A stretch of DNA of 64,000 nt, taken from assembly GCA_914767715.1 (NCBI GenBank), contig OU612066.1, positions 36,678,283-36,742,282 of the forward strand, written 5' to 3'. The translations under genes were made by a program, and so were the position numbers. Position 1 is the first letter of the stretch. Each line of letters opens with the position of its first letter. Shown one piece after another: positions 44,412-55,279 of the stretch. The stretch comes from Membranipora membranacea (taxonomy: Eukaryota > Bryozoa > Gymnolaemata > Cheilostomatida > Membraniporidae). Below the pieces are notes generated by a model that saw only the letters and a list, made by a program, of their open reading frames with translations, searched no databases and had not been told where the DNA came from.

Positions 44412-47067
44412 AATTCTTCTGTAAAGAATACAAACTATCTATCCAACCTTTTATTATCCTGCAAATAAAGTGCTCTGGAAAGTGAACTTAGGCGATGGTT
44501 GGACCAAACAGAAATAGACACTGCTGACTTTTTGTGAGGGTATAGAAATAATAGTATGATAACAGCATATGTGACTTTCCCATCAAGCAATTAGTCGCCT
44601 CAGTCATCATATAGGCAAGCTGATTAATAGATGTGATAATAAAACATTTAGATTTCCATCCAATAAGCCTCAGGCCCCAATAGTAGGATTACTGCACTTT
44701 GTTGATGCGTAACAGCTGACAGCCCTAATTAATGTGAGGTTTATTGGTTGTTGATTTTGGATGCGATACGATGACTTGATGCCATTATTGCACCAAACCA
44801 ATGCTGTAATGAAAAGCCGAAAGTTCATCAACAAAACCATTAATAATATAGCAACATCAGATAACCAGAAATTATCTGCCAGGGCAGGAAGTGTACCTTT
44901 CTCTCACCACAAGGGGACTATTAGGCTGAAGCAAACGCTGTTGAGACAACAAAAGTAACTTTACAAACATTATCGGTTGGCAGTTGAGGGCAGCGCAGAG
45001 GTTTGAATGCTGACGCATGCAGAGCTACTGTGAAGTAGTCATAGATTGAAGTGAAGATTAAATGAGTGTTAGGATTAATCACATTGATTTTGCCTTGAGG
45101 ATGGGGCTTAGCCCACTCTGTTTTATTTCAATATCTATCAATAGCTCATAACTTTTCCTTTTAGCGACAATGTCTGACAATGATTCGGTCGAAAATTAAC
45201 ACCTGCTTTGCATAGTCAAGCACCTGAAAACTGTGATAGCGAATAAACACATTATTTACTTGTTTATCACCAGGCAGCTTGATCATCTGACAAGAGGTAT
45301 ATACTTTTACCAGAAGTGTTAAACAAAGGCACCGCGTAGTGTAACGTGACGTGCATCTGTAACAAAAATAGACTGACTGACTTTGCTGAGCCGATAAACA
45401 GAGAGATAAAAGGATGTGAAAGTATTGTGGTGAAATCGAATATTTGTGGAGTACAGAGGGATCTTGTGAAGGGGATGGGTCGAGATTAGTGGGGTCAACA
45501 AACGTAACGACAATTTCAAATATAATTCCACACATAACAACTGCCCCACTACCCACAACCCCTGCCTAACCCGATGCACTCTGCATTGTTAGTAAGTGGG
45601 CCATTTATACTGTACAGCGCCCTAACTCTATGACAAAGTACAGTGAGATATTTTGGTAATAATCAATGATACAACCACTCTCATCAGTTAACCTATAATT
45701 TTCAACTTATAGGTAAACAGTGTACAGATAATCTGCAGCTTTATCATTTCATACATAGTCAGTTGTATCCTGCATGGATCTGAGTTCAATAAAATTAAAA
45801 TTGAAGTGGAAATGAAAACTTCATTCAGATTCGAGCAAAATATAAATTGGAATTGATTTTGTTGGTATAGAAAGACGTTGAGCGTTCATTTCGTTCATTT
45901 CTTTACACTTTCTCATCCTTGATGAAACAAATAATAATAAAAAAAAAGTGAAAAGTAAAAAAAATATATTGTGCGTGTAAACATTCAAAGATTTTCAAAG
46001 TTTCTCTGTTATACCGGGCACTAGAGGAGGCTAGGCTCAAAGGAATAAAATCTATCCTCAATCATCTGTATAGATTTCTGCTTTTGTTTTGATGTAGAAT
46101 AGCTTGGTTATAAACTCAACCAACAAACACATGTAATGTGACCATGGGGCCAATAAGGTGTACACAAGGATCATATAAATTAATATGGAGAGCACTGTGG
46201 GAATTAAGGCCTGGGTATTTCCTTAGGTTTCCAAAATAATGCAGCGAGGATTATTACAATGATGATACATAATTACACAATATTAATTTTGATCAATCTG
46301 ACTTTTCGATTTTTAGTTTCAACTGATTCATTGAAGTACACTGATCGACAGCTGCTGTAGTTCCACCTCATAGTTGTCTGCTGGTTTATTGTTCCAATGC
46401 TTTATTTGGTGTTCATATTATAACCACCTGCAATATAGTGATGGCAGTGGCATCAAGCCAGTGAAAAAGCTTGATGGCAGTTTATCCTGTATATTTTAAA
46501 CTATTTTAAATCTCTAATTGATATAATTTTCTACCCTTATTTCATTAGCTAGAAGAGGGATTATTTAATTCAATTAATTTTAAAGTATACTCGACGCTAC
46601 ATTATGATTGCGTCAGTCACAGACAGGAGCATGTGCACACAACTCTTAATTACACTCATAGTTATGATCGTAATGCTGCTAAACAGAATGACAAGCTAAC
46701 TGGTATGAGAGCATGTAGGTATCAACACACCACATAGTGTAAACTGAGCTATGCTTTTCAAATCTATTCAATGGTTCTTATGTTAATCTATTGATTTTGG
46801 TAATAATACAAAGCAAGCGTACACCATTAAAGCCTGCATGAATAGGCGAGTTAGCCTAAGCTTGATACACATGTTATTGTTCTCAGTAAAAGTAAGTTAG
46901 TGGTTTTCAGTATAATACCCCACATGAGATTCTTGTTTATGTCTGAGGATTAGAAGCTAAGTTATTCAGTTAATAATAATCACAAGTAGTGACATGATTC
47001 AAGCTCTAGGTGTGGCAGGAAAGCTTATTACTCAGGTATCTGATAGATAGACAGGAGCTCATTGTTT
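44412..47067. other. Intergenic between divergent genes
   Basis: No recognised coding exon. The longest open frames, overlapping minus-strand ones at 45161-45579, show no domain and no splice context. Promoters of the minus-strand three-Ig gene and the plus-strand gene at 47068 should both lie here. No specific elements were identified. Confidence 0.35.
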
Positions 47068-50000
47068 ATGGAGAGAAGAGGATATGGGCACGGTAAGTAC
47101 TACACTGAGGACTAAGGTCAGGGAGAGGGGGGTTGGGGGTGTGTACCACACTGAGGTCAGGGAGAGGGGGGTTTGAGAGGCTGAGACCCAAGTGACCTGA
47201 CGTCTTAGGTAGTTTTCAGCGTAGAGAGAAAACTGTAATCACATTGACACTGGTTGAGTACTTTAATGAACTTGAAATACTTCATTGCTAGGCAGATGAG
47301 CACAGTGATAAGTTTAAAATTCATGAACATGAATTCATATGTTTCCTTTCAGAAAAAGAGTGATTCTGTTTCAAGTTGAGTTTTGAAATAAACAACTTAA
47401 TCATTGTAATATTTTTTCGTAGTTTTATATGAAGATTATGCAGTGACTCTGTGCTACACCAACCTGCCTGCTCTGCCTGCGCTGGTTCACGCAGCTATCA
47501 CTCTGCTTTGTTTGTAGACCCTCGTTTTGGTGGACCACCGATGATGATGCCTGCAGGACCGATGCATCCGGCACATGCGCCGCCTCCTCTGAGGTCAAGG
47601 TCAAGAGGTCGTTACAGAGAACCTGACTTAGTCTACTCAGGATATGAACCCAACCCTCGTAAGAGTAAGTGTGGTTAGCTGTTCGCTGCAACAAGATGAC
47701 CTCATCAGATAGTGCGTGTTAAATTCTCCCTTATTCCGCAGGCATTTAAAAATAAAAAATTCATATGGTTTGGCCTCGCATTTTAGAACATATTTATGCA
47801 CAGCTTATCTTTGGATTGCCACGTTCAATTTCTTCACTGCAATACTAAATTCAGGTTTTTTGATTGGACCCTTGTAAGATCGTAGCTGGTCAAATGGTGG
47901 TTTGTGTTTAAGCCTGAGATCACTGATTTCTATATTCAGTTGGATTTCAAGCCAAGTTTGATCGTATATGATGTGACCTTTGCATTGTTGATGCTCCAAT
48001 CGATAGAGGAACTACAGTAACTCCAATTTTTGTTGTTTTCAGGTTACAGACCAATACAGACAATACAGACAATACAACCTGATCCTATACCAGTGTTTGT
48101 AGGACCTCCTATAGGGCCGGGTGGGTACAGGTACCCCCCTCACGCTAACCCCTCTCTCAGAAGAGTTGCTAGTGGTAAGAATGGTGCTAAGAAGGAGCAA
48201 AGAGTGCGCAGCAAATCTGGCCGGAGACATCGGGACAACTCTGGTGATAGGGTATGTCCTATAACAGTCTCTAACTTGAATTACTATAAACCTTTTTATA
48301 AAAATGCAAGTCACTGGTGCTTCGTCGCATTATACTCAGCAAAGTATCCATCCAGTCACACGGAGTAGTTGTATTGATGTCCTGGAATATACCACTCTAT
48401 ACTTACTGATGCTACACCACATCAAAGGGTGTTCCCTTTGATAAACATGTGAGAACAGACCTTGACTGTCTTGATTGCAGTCTTAGTTTTTATTTTAGAT
48501 TTTTGGTCAGTAAAGCGTGTACAATGTACACCTCCAAAGATGATATACGCAACGCTAAAACTTTTTTTTTGCGGTGTGTATGATTGTGAAGTTTTTATGC
48601 CTTCTTTTATATATATTTTTTCGAACTATTGCGGAGAGTATTCACATAAAAAGTATGAGTATGCTTCTGCTCAATCCATTTGATAATGGGGTTATAGTTT
48701 TTGATAGCGCCCCTTAGGAGTTACTTTACTATGTAGTTTCATGTTTATTTTACAGGACCTTCAGACAGCCCCCAGCACCCTCGGGTGTATACCTCTCCTG
48801 TAGTTTCATGTTTATTTTACAGGACCTTCAGACAGATCCTTTACAGGACTGGAGTAAATGGAGGACATCTATAAATGATGGTCTGAGTAGTGATCTCAGG
48901 AGTAAACGATACCGGGAGATTCCTGTAGGGGAAGAATTCGACAAGCTGGTCAAACCTCCATCTAAAACTAAACATGGAGTATATCACTACAGCACGGCTA
49001 TCGACCAGGGGACACAACTCCACAAAGAAGACTTTGTCAACTTCGGTAAGTGTGACACAATAATCACCTAACGTTGAGTTTTGTTTCCCAAATTTGTGAA
49101 TGCAAAACGGATCCATTGAAGCATTTTGATATCTGAGAACTTATATCTTATATCACCTGACACTGGGTCACTAAACTATTACTTGAAGAAAAGGAACTGT
49201 CACTTTATTCAGGTGTAGTCATGCTAGTTGTTTTGCTCATGTAATGCCGGGTGTCAGTAAAATGTGCTTTGGACAGGATGCTTGTTGATGGCTGTTCCGC
49301 ATACTATAAATCTTGTTTCCAAATAGATTATTGGCAAATATTATAGGCGATAAAAACAGTCGCCATGTTTATCTCTTTCTTGACAAAAGCGTCCTATAGT
49401 CATTTTCCACTGCCTGTAGTGTACTGTCTCCTCTCTACACTTACTAGGTATACCGAGAGCGAGCGCCAAGATGAATGGTAATCACACATACAGCGGCAGC
49501 TCATCTGATGGATCATCGAGTGACAGCAACGAGAAAGACAAACCATTCTATACTATCAATAAGGTCAGTATCCATAGATTTATTACATATCACAGACTAG
49601 AATAGATGTTGCGGAGATCAATCAAGAGCTAATATTTCACTTCCCTTTTATATTTTGCAAAATTTATGCTTACTTAAAGAAAAGTATGGTTATTATCGTT
49701 ATTATTAGATCAAGCTGCACTAAAAATTTCACAATAATGTAGTTGATGAAGAATTGTATAAAACTGTGTAGTTGTCTACTCTTTGAATAAAGTTGGTTAA
49801 CTCCCCAGAAATGTAAATATCAGGGGGTACCATTTGGATTAGATGCTTGAAATACAGCCTTGTACAGGCTTTATGTAGCTCTGTAAGTCGATTAGTTTCA
49901 TTGAGAACTAGACTGATATGGTGTCTGTTGTGCTAATCCAATATCCAATTTTACTGGTGTGAACCAAATCAATTGTTAAAAAAGTAGTTTTCTCTTTACA

Positions 50001-50439
50001 GATTGGAGGAGAGTCCAATGGTGCATCTAATGGGTTTAGGTAAGTTATAAAAGCACATACAGAGGTAATGAACCTGATCTGGCTGTCCTGCAGAGTGAAA
50101 TTCATAATAAAGTAAATGTATTATCTCCTTTTGTGACATTCGTACCCCTGTATCAACTGTATCAACTGTATCAACTGTATCAACTGTATCAACTGTATCT
50201 ATCCTCATAGATTATCAGCGTATTGATTGGAATCTGTCATACGGGTTTGGTAGGCCTATTTCATCTTCACATACTATATTTCGCAACTTAAAGCCTTGAG
50301 GTATGGTGATATTGTATCAGTAATGTCTTGTGTGTTGCTTCTCAGGGGTGATGTGAGAAATTCAAGACACAGATCAAGAGAAAGGCGTCAACAAGATGGA
50401 GAGTATGGTGGCCGCCACAAACATCGAGGCTATCGATGA
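47068..50439 (+). CDS. Unrecognised Arg/Pro/Ser/Gly-rich protein (7 exons)
   Basis: Exons 47068-47092, 47518-47664, 48043-48251, 48823-49045, 49448-49563, 50002-50039 and 50346-50439 total 852 bases, 283 residues plus stop. All junctions are GT-AG and in phase. The N-terminal third is Pro/Met/Gly-rich with RSRSRGRYRE. Next comes a repeat-like TIQTIQPDPIPVFVGPP segment and a basic patch (KKEQRVRSKSGRRHR). A middle block of about 70 residues looks ordered and conserved in style (DWSKWRTSINDGLSSDL, YREIPVGEEFDKLVKPP, GVYHYSTAIDQGTQLHKEDF). A Ser/Gly/Asp tail ends in Arg/His-rich sequence (RHRSRERRQQ). There is no signal peptide or membrane segment, so it is probably intracellular, mostly disordered and possibly nucleic-acid binding. 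I do not recognise the family. Confidence 0.7.
48732..48835 (+). repeat. 37-bp direct duplication around a 30-bp SINE 3' fragment at an exon-4 acceptor
   Basis: 48732-48768 and 48799-48835 are identical 37-bp copies covering the end of intron 3, the acceptor TTTTACAG and the first 13 bases of exon 4. The 30 bases between them (CCCCCAGCACCCTCGGGTGT onward) match the 3' end of the SINE copies near 51.3 and 51.7 kb. Splicing to the first acceptor would reach an in-frame TAG inside the duplicated unit; the second acceptor keeps the frame open. Confidence 0.9.
50150..50199. repeat. 9-bp minisatellite, about 5.5 copies
   Basis: TGTATCAAC is repeated in tandem without visible variation, in the last intron of the unrecognised gene. 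Confidence 0.85.
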
Positions 50440-51170
50440 TTGTGAACGCTCAAGTAATGCTATGTGTCATACATTTATAACTATTTCTGTGTTATTATGT
50501 GGGAATTACCGAATATCTTGCACTATCTTTCTTACATGAGCCTAGAATACAACATTTTTTATATTACGATAATATTCCAAATAATTATATTAACATTTGA
50601 TATCAGCTGAAGAGGAGAATTGTGGGTTTTGTCTTATGTACACATATTTATTAATATCAATGCTGCCCAACTAACCGCACAGTATGCTGTTGCGCCCATG
50701 TATTTATATTATAGCATTTAAAAAGAAACCACTAAATCTCAGTGTTTTTGATATGCGAGGGTGAAAATTGAGCACATTATTGCATCTATGCCACCTTAAG
50801 TTGTTGTTATACACTGTAGTTGCTTATTTTGACTTATCAGTACCTCGCATTACTGTAACAATGAGGCACAACTCTAAATTTTCTGATCGATGCAGTGTGA
50901 CCTGTACATATTATTTATTTTAATCTGGATATTTGATATCAAACAGTCGTGTTACTCTCTCTTCTTGACTGTAATTTTCTCTTGATCGCCTTCCAAGTCT
51001 TTTCCTCACACCTCAGATTTATTTTGTATTACATTCTTGCAACATCAGTTGTTGACTCAGCCTGGAGTAATTGCTAGTCAAAAGTTGTGTAGCACTGCTA
51101 TGAGTAACTGCAGTTAAAGATAAGACAATTTCTACTCCAACACGAGTATTAGGTTAGGAAATACACATAC
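50440..51170. other. 3' flank of the unrecognised gene
   Basis: AT-rich with no coding look. Presumably 3' UTR followed by intergenic DNA. No clear AATAAA was assigned. Confidence 0.3.
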
Positions 51171-51306
51171 GACCCGATAGGTTCAGCACGCTTGCTACTC
51201 AATGACAAGCGATCGGTGTCTCAAGTGTTGCGGGTTCAAGTCCCACTGGGACAGCTTTTAAAGGTCGATTGTTCCAGCACCCATCACCCTCGGGTGTATA
51301 CCTCTT
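51171..51306 (+). repeat. tRNA-derived SINE, best-preserved copy
   Basis: The head resembles a tRNA gene: a GCACGCTTGCTACTCAATGA region in the A-box position and GGTTCAAGTCC (51233-51243) as a good polymerase III B box. It is followed by GATTGTTCCAGCACCCATCA and GGGTGTATACCTC, which are shared with the other copies in this window. The 3' boundary is uncertain; similarity to other copies stops near 51306. Confidence 0.7.
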
Positions 51307-51580
51307 CTGTGTACTGTCTTCTGACCGACTCATAGCAAGACAAATGGAAGCATGGGAAGAAATGCGGACAAGATGGAAGACAGCTAAAACTCCCAACAAG
51401 TGGTCCCAGCAATGGGCCATTTAAGGGCAGTAACCCTAACACGTACACTGTGTTTTATAGCTTGGCGATGGATGAATGGACTGTGCAGTGGGATGAGAGA
51501 ACGCTACTCCGAGTAGTGAAAAGCAAGCTTGCTTATTGCCGTCATCAAACCATTATGTTTTAGACATGGCGAGACGGCAC

Positions 51581-51710
51581 AATCTGATAGCACGCTTGCT
51601 ATTCACTGCCAGGCGATTGGTGCTAGAGGAATTGTGGGTTTGCGTCGATGGGGGAGCTCTCAAAGGTTGATTGTTCCAGCCCCCAGCACACTCCGGGTGT
51701 ATACCTCTCC
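51581..51710 (+). repeat. tRNA-derived SINE, second copy (decayed B box)
   Basis: It shares AGCACGCTTGCTATTCACTG, GATTGTTCCAGCCCCCAGCA and GGGTGTATACCTCTCC with the copy at 51171-51306, in the same orientation. The B box has decayed (GTGGGTTTGCGTCG). Confidence 0.65.
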
Positions 51711-52863
51711 ATACAAAACTCCTCTATTTCTTTCATGTCACCAAATTTTGTTTTTCATTCTTTGTGTTGTAAAAAAATTAAAAATCCGCTATTGGCTGGT
51801 TGACCAGAGGAGCCCGAGTTTGTTTGGTGAAGGCATTTTGTCCAGCTATAGATTGTTGGGACGGCCTTGCACAGCAGCTGCAGCATCAAGTAGAAGTGTC
51901 ACTAATGAGGGCCTTTGTTAAACGGTGATGGACATGTCTAGAATGGCCTCAAAAGAGCTTTTTCTAAGTTGTAACTTAGAATTTTGTATTTGTCATTTTA
52001 TTTTATTTGTCATTTGGTGTAGGAGTGCTGTCAACACGCAAACCTGATTGAGTAATTCCTTGTATATCACCCTCCGTATCAAGCACAGAGAACCTAGTCA
52101 ATCTGTAAGTGGCAGCCTACCAGTGGCAACCAACCAGCAGCAGGACTTTCAGCAGCAGCCTACCAGCATACTACCCACCAGCGATTGTCAACCAGCTTCA
52201 GCTCACCAGCCAAATACACCACCAAATGCCTGTTACAAGCACCTTGTATCCTCTCTCCACTGGCAGCCGGATAGTCTCTCCACCCGTGCAACCAGTCCCC
52301 AAGTCTGAAGCTGACTTGACAAACTGTCTCAGCGCACTAGCCTCCGACAGACATCACTGCTTTGGCGGCAGCATCTAGATTTGGCAATCGAGACACTCTC
52401 AGTAAATCATTAGAAAGAAAACCAGAGATAAATAGCAATTGCCAACATCAATTGACCTCAAATTTGCAATGTATATATATTGTGTATTGTTTTTCATCGC
52501 AAAAAATAAAACAAAATTTTACTTTGTTAAGTGAAAGTCTATTTCATTTTCCCCAATTCTTTTATGTATATTTATATAATATAATAATACACATTTATAG
52601 TAACTGTTAAGTTGTTTCCCTTCTGAAACCGAGAAGTTAGCTCCCCAATAATATTTTGATTTATGACTATTCATGATTCATTATTTCCACAGGCTCAGAC
52701 TGATCCAGCCCTAATTTAATTTACATGGACTTCAAATACAAAATGACTGAACATATCATAAAGTAAAGGAATATAAAACAAAAAAAGGCAAAAAACGAAT
52801 TGTGGATTGTTACATTCCTATAGATTTTTATTGTATTACAATTAACTGCCTAAATACTAGTAT
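51711..52863. other. Region with an unassigned Ser/Pro/Gln-rich open frame (52110-52378)
   Basis: Most of this stretch is featureless. The frame 52110-52378 (+) begins just after an in-frame stop at an AAG acceptor-like site. It reads as Ser/Gln/Pro-rich sequence (PAYYPPAIVNQLQLTSQ) and then SEADLTNCLSALASD before a stop. It could be a terminal exon or a pseudogene fragment of something not identified. Another frame over the same bases is also open, so chance is a real possibility. Confidence 0.25.
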
Positions 52864-53826
52864 CTAGCATTTCGATTTGTTCTGGTCAAGAGTCTCTGTG
52901 AACCTGAGCCTCTCAGGTTTAAATCGCTGCTGGAAGCGATTGTGCTCAAAATATCTTAGACGGACTCTAAAATTGAGACATGGAGTAATATTATTATCAT
53001 GGAGCTTTTATTTTTGTTATCTTCAAAGATGAGAAGGTGTTATTGCAACAACCTCGTCATTACAAAACAGTCTTGCCAGTGTTACAATGAAGAACCTATC
53101 TAGTGCCTGAAGAAAGTGTAGGAATTAAACTTTGCCATGAAAGGCCACCTGTTTGTTTTTTCTTAATTAAAGCTTAGATTGACTGATACTGCCCAAATAA
53201 GTGCAGAACATCTGACATCTTTTTGCCTTCATTTCAATACGTTCATCCTTGAATTCTTGAGAAATGGCAATAAACAAACTTAAAACTTCAAATTAATACC
53301 AATTAAATCTATGTCCAACAAAGCTTCGTTTTGTGAAACTTCTAGAAACAAGCTCTTGAGGCGTTACATCACGATATAGACTGTCTTATGAACCCCTCAC
53401 CTGAATTGATTCGCTTTTTAGTTATAATCACGTAAAGTTGTCTCTCATTTTGTTGTGAGTTTTGTCACAAATGCTTAAGAAAAACAACATCAAATCAATA
53501 TTCTAGTGGAACAACACAATTGTCTCTAAAAATTATAAACACTACACCTTATAAGTTTGTTGTAGGTTTGATCAGATAGAGTTTTGTTCTCTGGCAGAGT
53601 GCTCTGCTCGACTATATTGCTGTCCGAGATCAGTACTGCACAGCTGAATCTGATAATCACAATGTTCTTTGAGGTCCTGCAATCCTAAGTGTTCAGCCAT
53701 AGTTAGCATCTGAAGTGACATTGAGTCATACTCACTTGTTTTGCTTTTAACGTGCTCCTCACATATTTGTTGCAGACAACCAATCTGGTACTCAAGTGAC
53801 AGTGGAAGAAGTGATTGACTTAAAAT
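52864..53826 (-). pseudogene. BTB-domain gene copy B, 5' part missing and frame broken
   Basis: On the minus strand, 53826-53548 corresponds to exon 3 of the BTB copy at 55-57 kb: LLPLSLEYQIGCLQQICEEH, then MLTMAEHLGLQDLKE. After that point a 7-base excess (CATTGTGATTATCAGATTC against CAGATGATCATC) shifts the frame. The shifted frame would then continue the copy A sequence to PENKTLSDQTYNKLI. The exon start also looks out of phase. Exon 4 (52966-52864) encodes VRLRYFEHNRFQQRF and a stop and joins in the correct phase. No counterparts of exons 1 and 2 were found between 53.83 kb and copy A. It is best read as a truncated, frameshifted duplicate. Confidence 0.75.
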
Positions 53827-53974
53827 CTGTTTACATATAAATGGAGAATATGCTTATGTTAAATGCAGAGCTTTATATATGAGCTGCAACTTGAAAGAAC
53901 AACTAGTTATTACAATGATCAGGGTTTTATTTCATATTCAAATATAATTCAAATTGATTTTAATTAACACATTC

Positions 53975-54030
53975 CCGTCGCCGGGGGGGGGGGGGGTTGG
54001 GCGAGGGCAAAGTCTGAGGGGCTCAGACTA
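53975..54030 (-). repeat. Second copy of the GC-rich interspersed repeat
   Basis: A run of 14 G is followed by TTGGGCGAGGGCAAAGTCTG and GGGGCTCAGACTA. This is the reverse-complement relative of the block at 15590-15656. The long G run may be prone to quadruplex formation or sequencing error. Confidence 0.5.
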
Positions 54031-54211
54031 CATTTCAAGCTGTTTTTTTTATTGAAGAACACTCACAAAAAGTGACATCCTCATTCCTGACTAATATTCT
54101 TGTCCACACTTTCTATCTTGAAGATAATGGTGAAATTATAAGACTATGCACGGCATTTATTTAATATTCTCAGAATTTTTCTGACCCATTTAAACATTTC
54201 ACACGCCTCAA

Positions 54212-54375
54212 GTAGTTTGGTCCCAGGTATACCAAAAGAAAGCACCACAATTGATGGTAATCACACATACGGTGGCAGCTCAGCCAATGGATCATCATGT
54301 GACAGCGATGAAGGCGGCAAACTCATTTCATAAATTTCCAACTATATCAGTATCAACCATAGACATAATAATCCT
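54212..54375 (+). pseudogene. Stray copy of exon 5 of the unrecognised gene (47-50 kb)
   Basis: GGTATACC, GATGGTAATCACACATACGG, TGGCAGCTCA and GGATCATCATGTGACAGC match exon 5 (49448-49563) in order. Weaker similarity continues past the exon into the following intron (ATCAGTATC..CCATAGA), so it was copied as genomic DNA, not from mRNA. The copy has substitutions, a lost exon end and an in-frame stop (TCATAAATT). No other exons of that gene are visible nearby. Confidence 0.75.
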
Positions 54376-55279
54376 AGACAGGACATTAGCATTGAGGCAT
54401 TTCATTGTGGGCGACATGATAACGTCGCGTTGCATAGTAGCATGACTTGCTCAACTTTGATCAGACTTTGAGTTTGAAAACTGCAATAGTTTAAACAGCT
54501 TGTCATATACTTATTTTCAGCAATAAATTTGTGAAAAAAAACATCAAAATAATGAGATGATGCTGCTGATTGTGAAGCAATTTTCAAACTCAAAGTCCTC
54601 AAAATTTATTGAGTTATTTATCATCATCAAAAAAACCTGAACTTAGGACAGTAACTCAATTATATAGCATCATTGCTTCTACATGATCCAATGCTGTGAT
54701 ATCACCCACAATGAAGCGCCTCACTTCAGCTGTATATGGTGCCTTGACTAGGTTTATCGCTAAGTCTGGTCTGGCTGAGTGTAGAAATAGGGAGAATATG
54801 TAGACTTTAACTCTGAAGTTTTTCTGCTCTCTGAAGTGTGGTTTATTATTTCCATTGTGTAAATTCCTGACAATCTAAAGGCATACATGTATGTCTGCAG
54901 TAAGTAATCCCATTGGTACTTATCAACAATGACATCATAGTGAGTTACTTAGCGAAAATGTTGACAATAATGACCACAAATTTATGGCCGATCCAGATTG
55001 TGTCTTGCTAATTTCCCTATCAATCACAATATGCAATCTCAGGATTATTTTAATACTAACTAGGGACCACTGGTGAGTTACTTGAACTAACTTCACTCAA
55101 TAACACAGCAGGAGAGGGCATACTGGTAAACAGTAGTTCTATTTTTCTTACATGGTTCATCAATTGTTAATTTACTTATCTTATACTTTTAGTAAAATGT
55201 GTATTTAGGATGAATCATAGCCAAAACAATAATTGTGGAGTTTTACTTTATAGACATTTTTATATCAGAACTAACTGAC

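Noticed and set aside
45161-45579. Overlapping minus-strand open frames of 131 and 86 codons
   Set aside because: Two frames overlap over the same bases, no domain or signal peptide is convincing, and there are no splice sites or neighbours to support a gene.
51199-51420. 73-codon minus-strand frame containing VGLEPAT
   Set aside because: This is the antisense reading of the SINE B-box region, a familiar spurious translation, not a protein.
54251-54445. 64-codon plus-strand frame
   Set aside because: Overlaps the stray copy of exon 5 in a different frame; not a gene.
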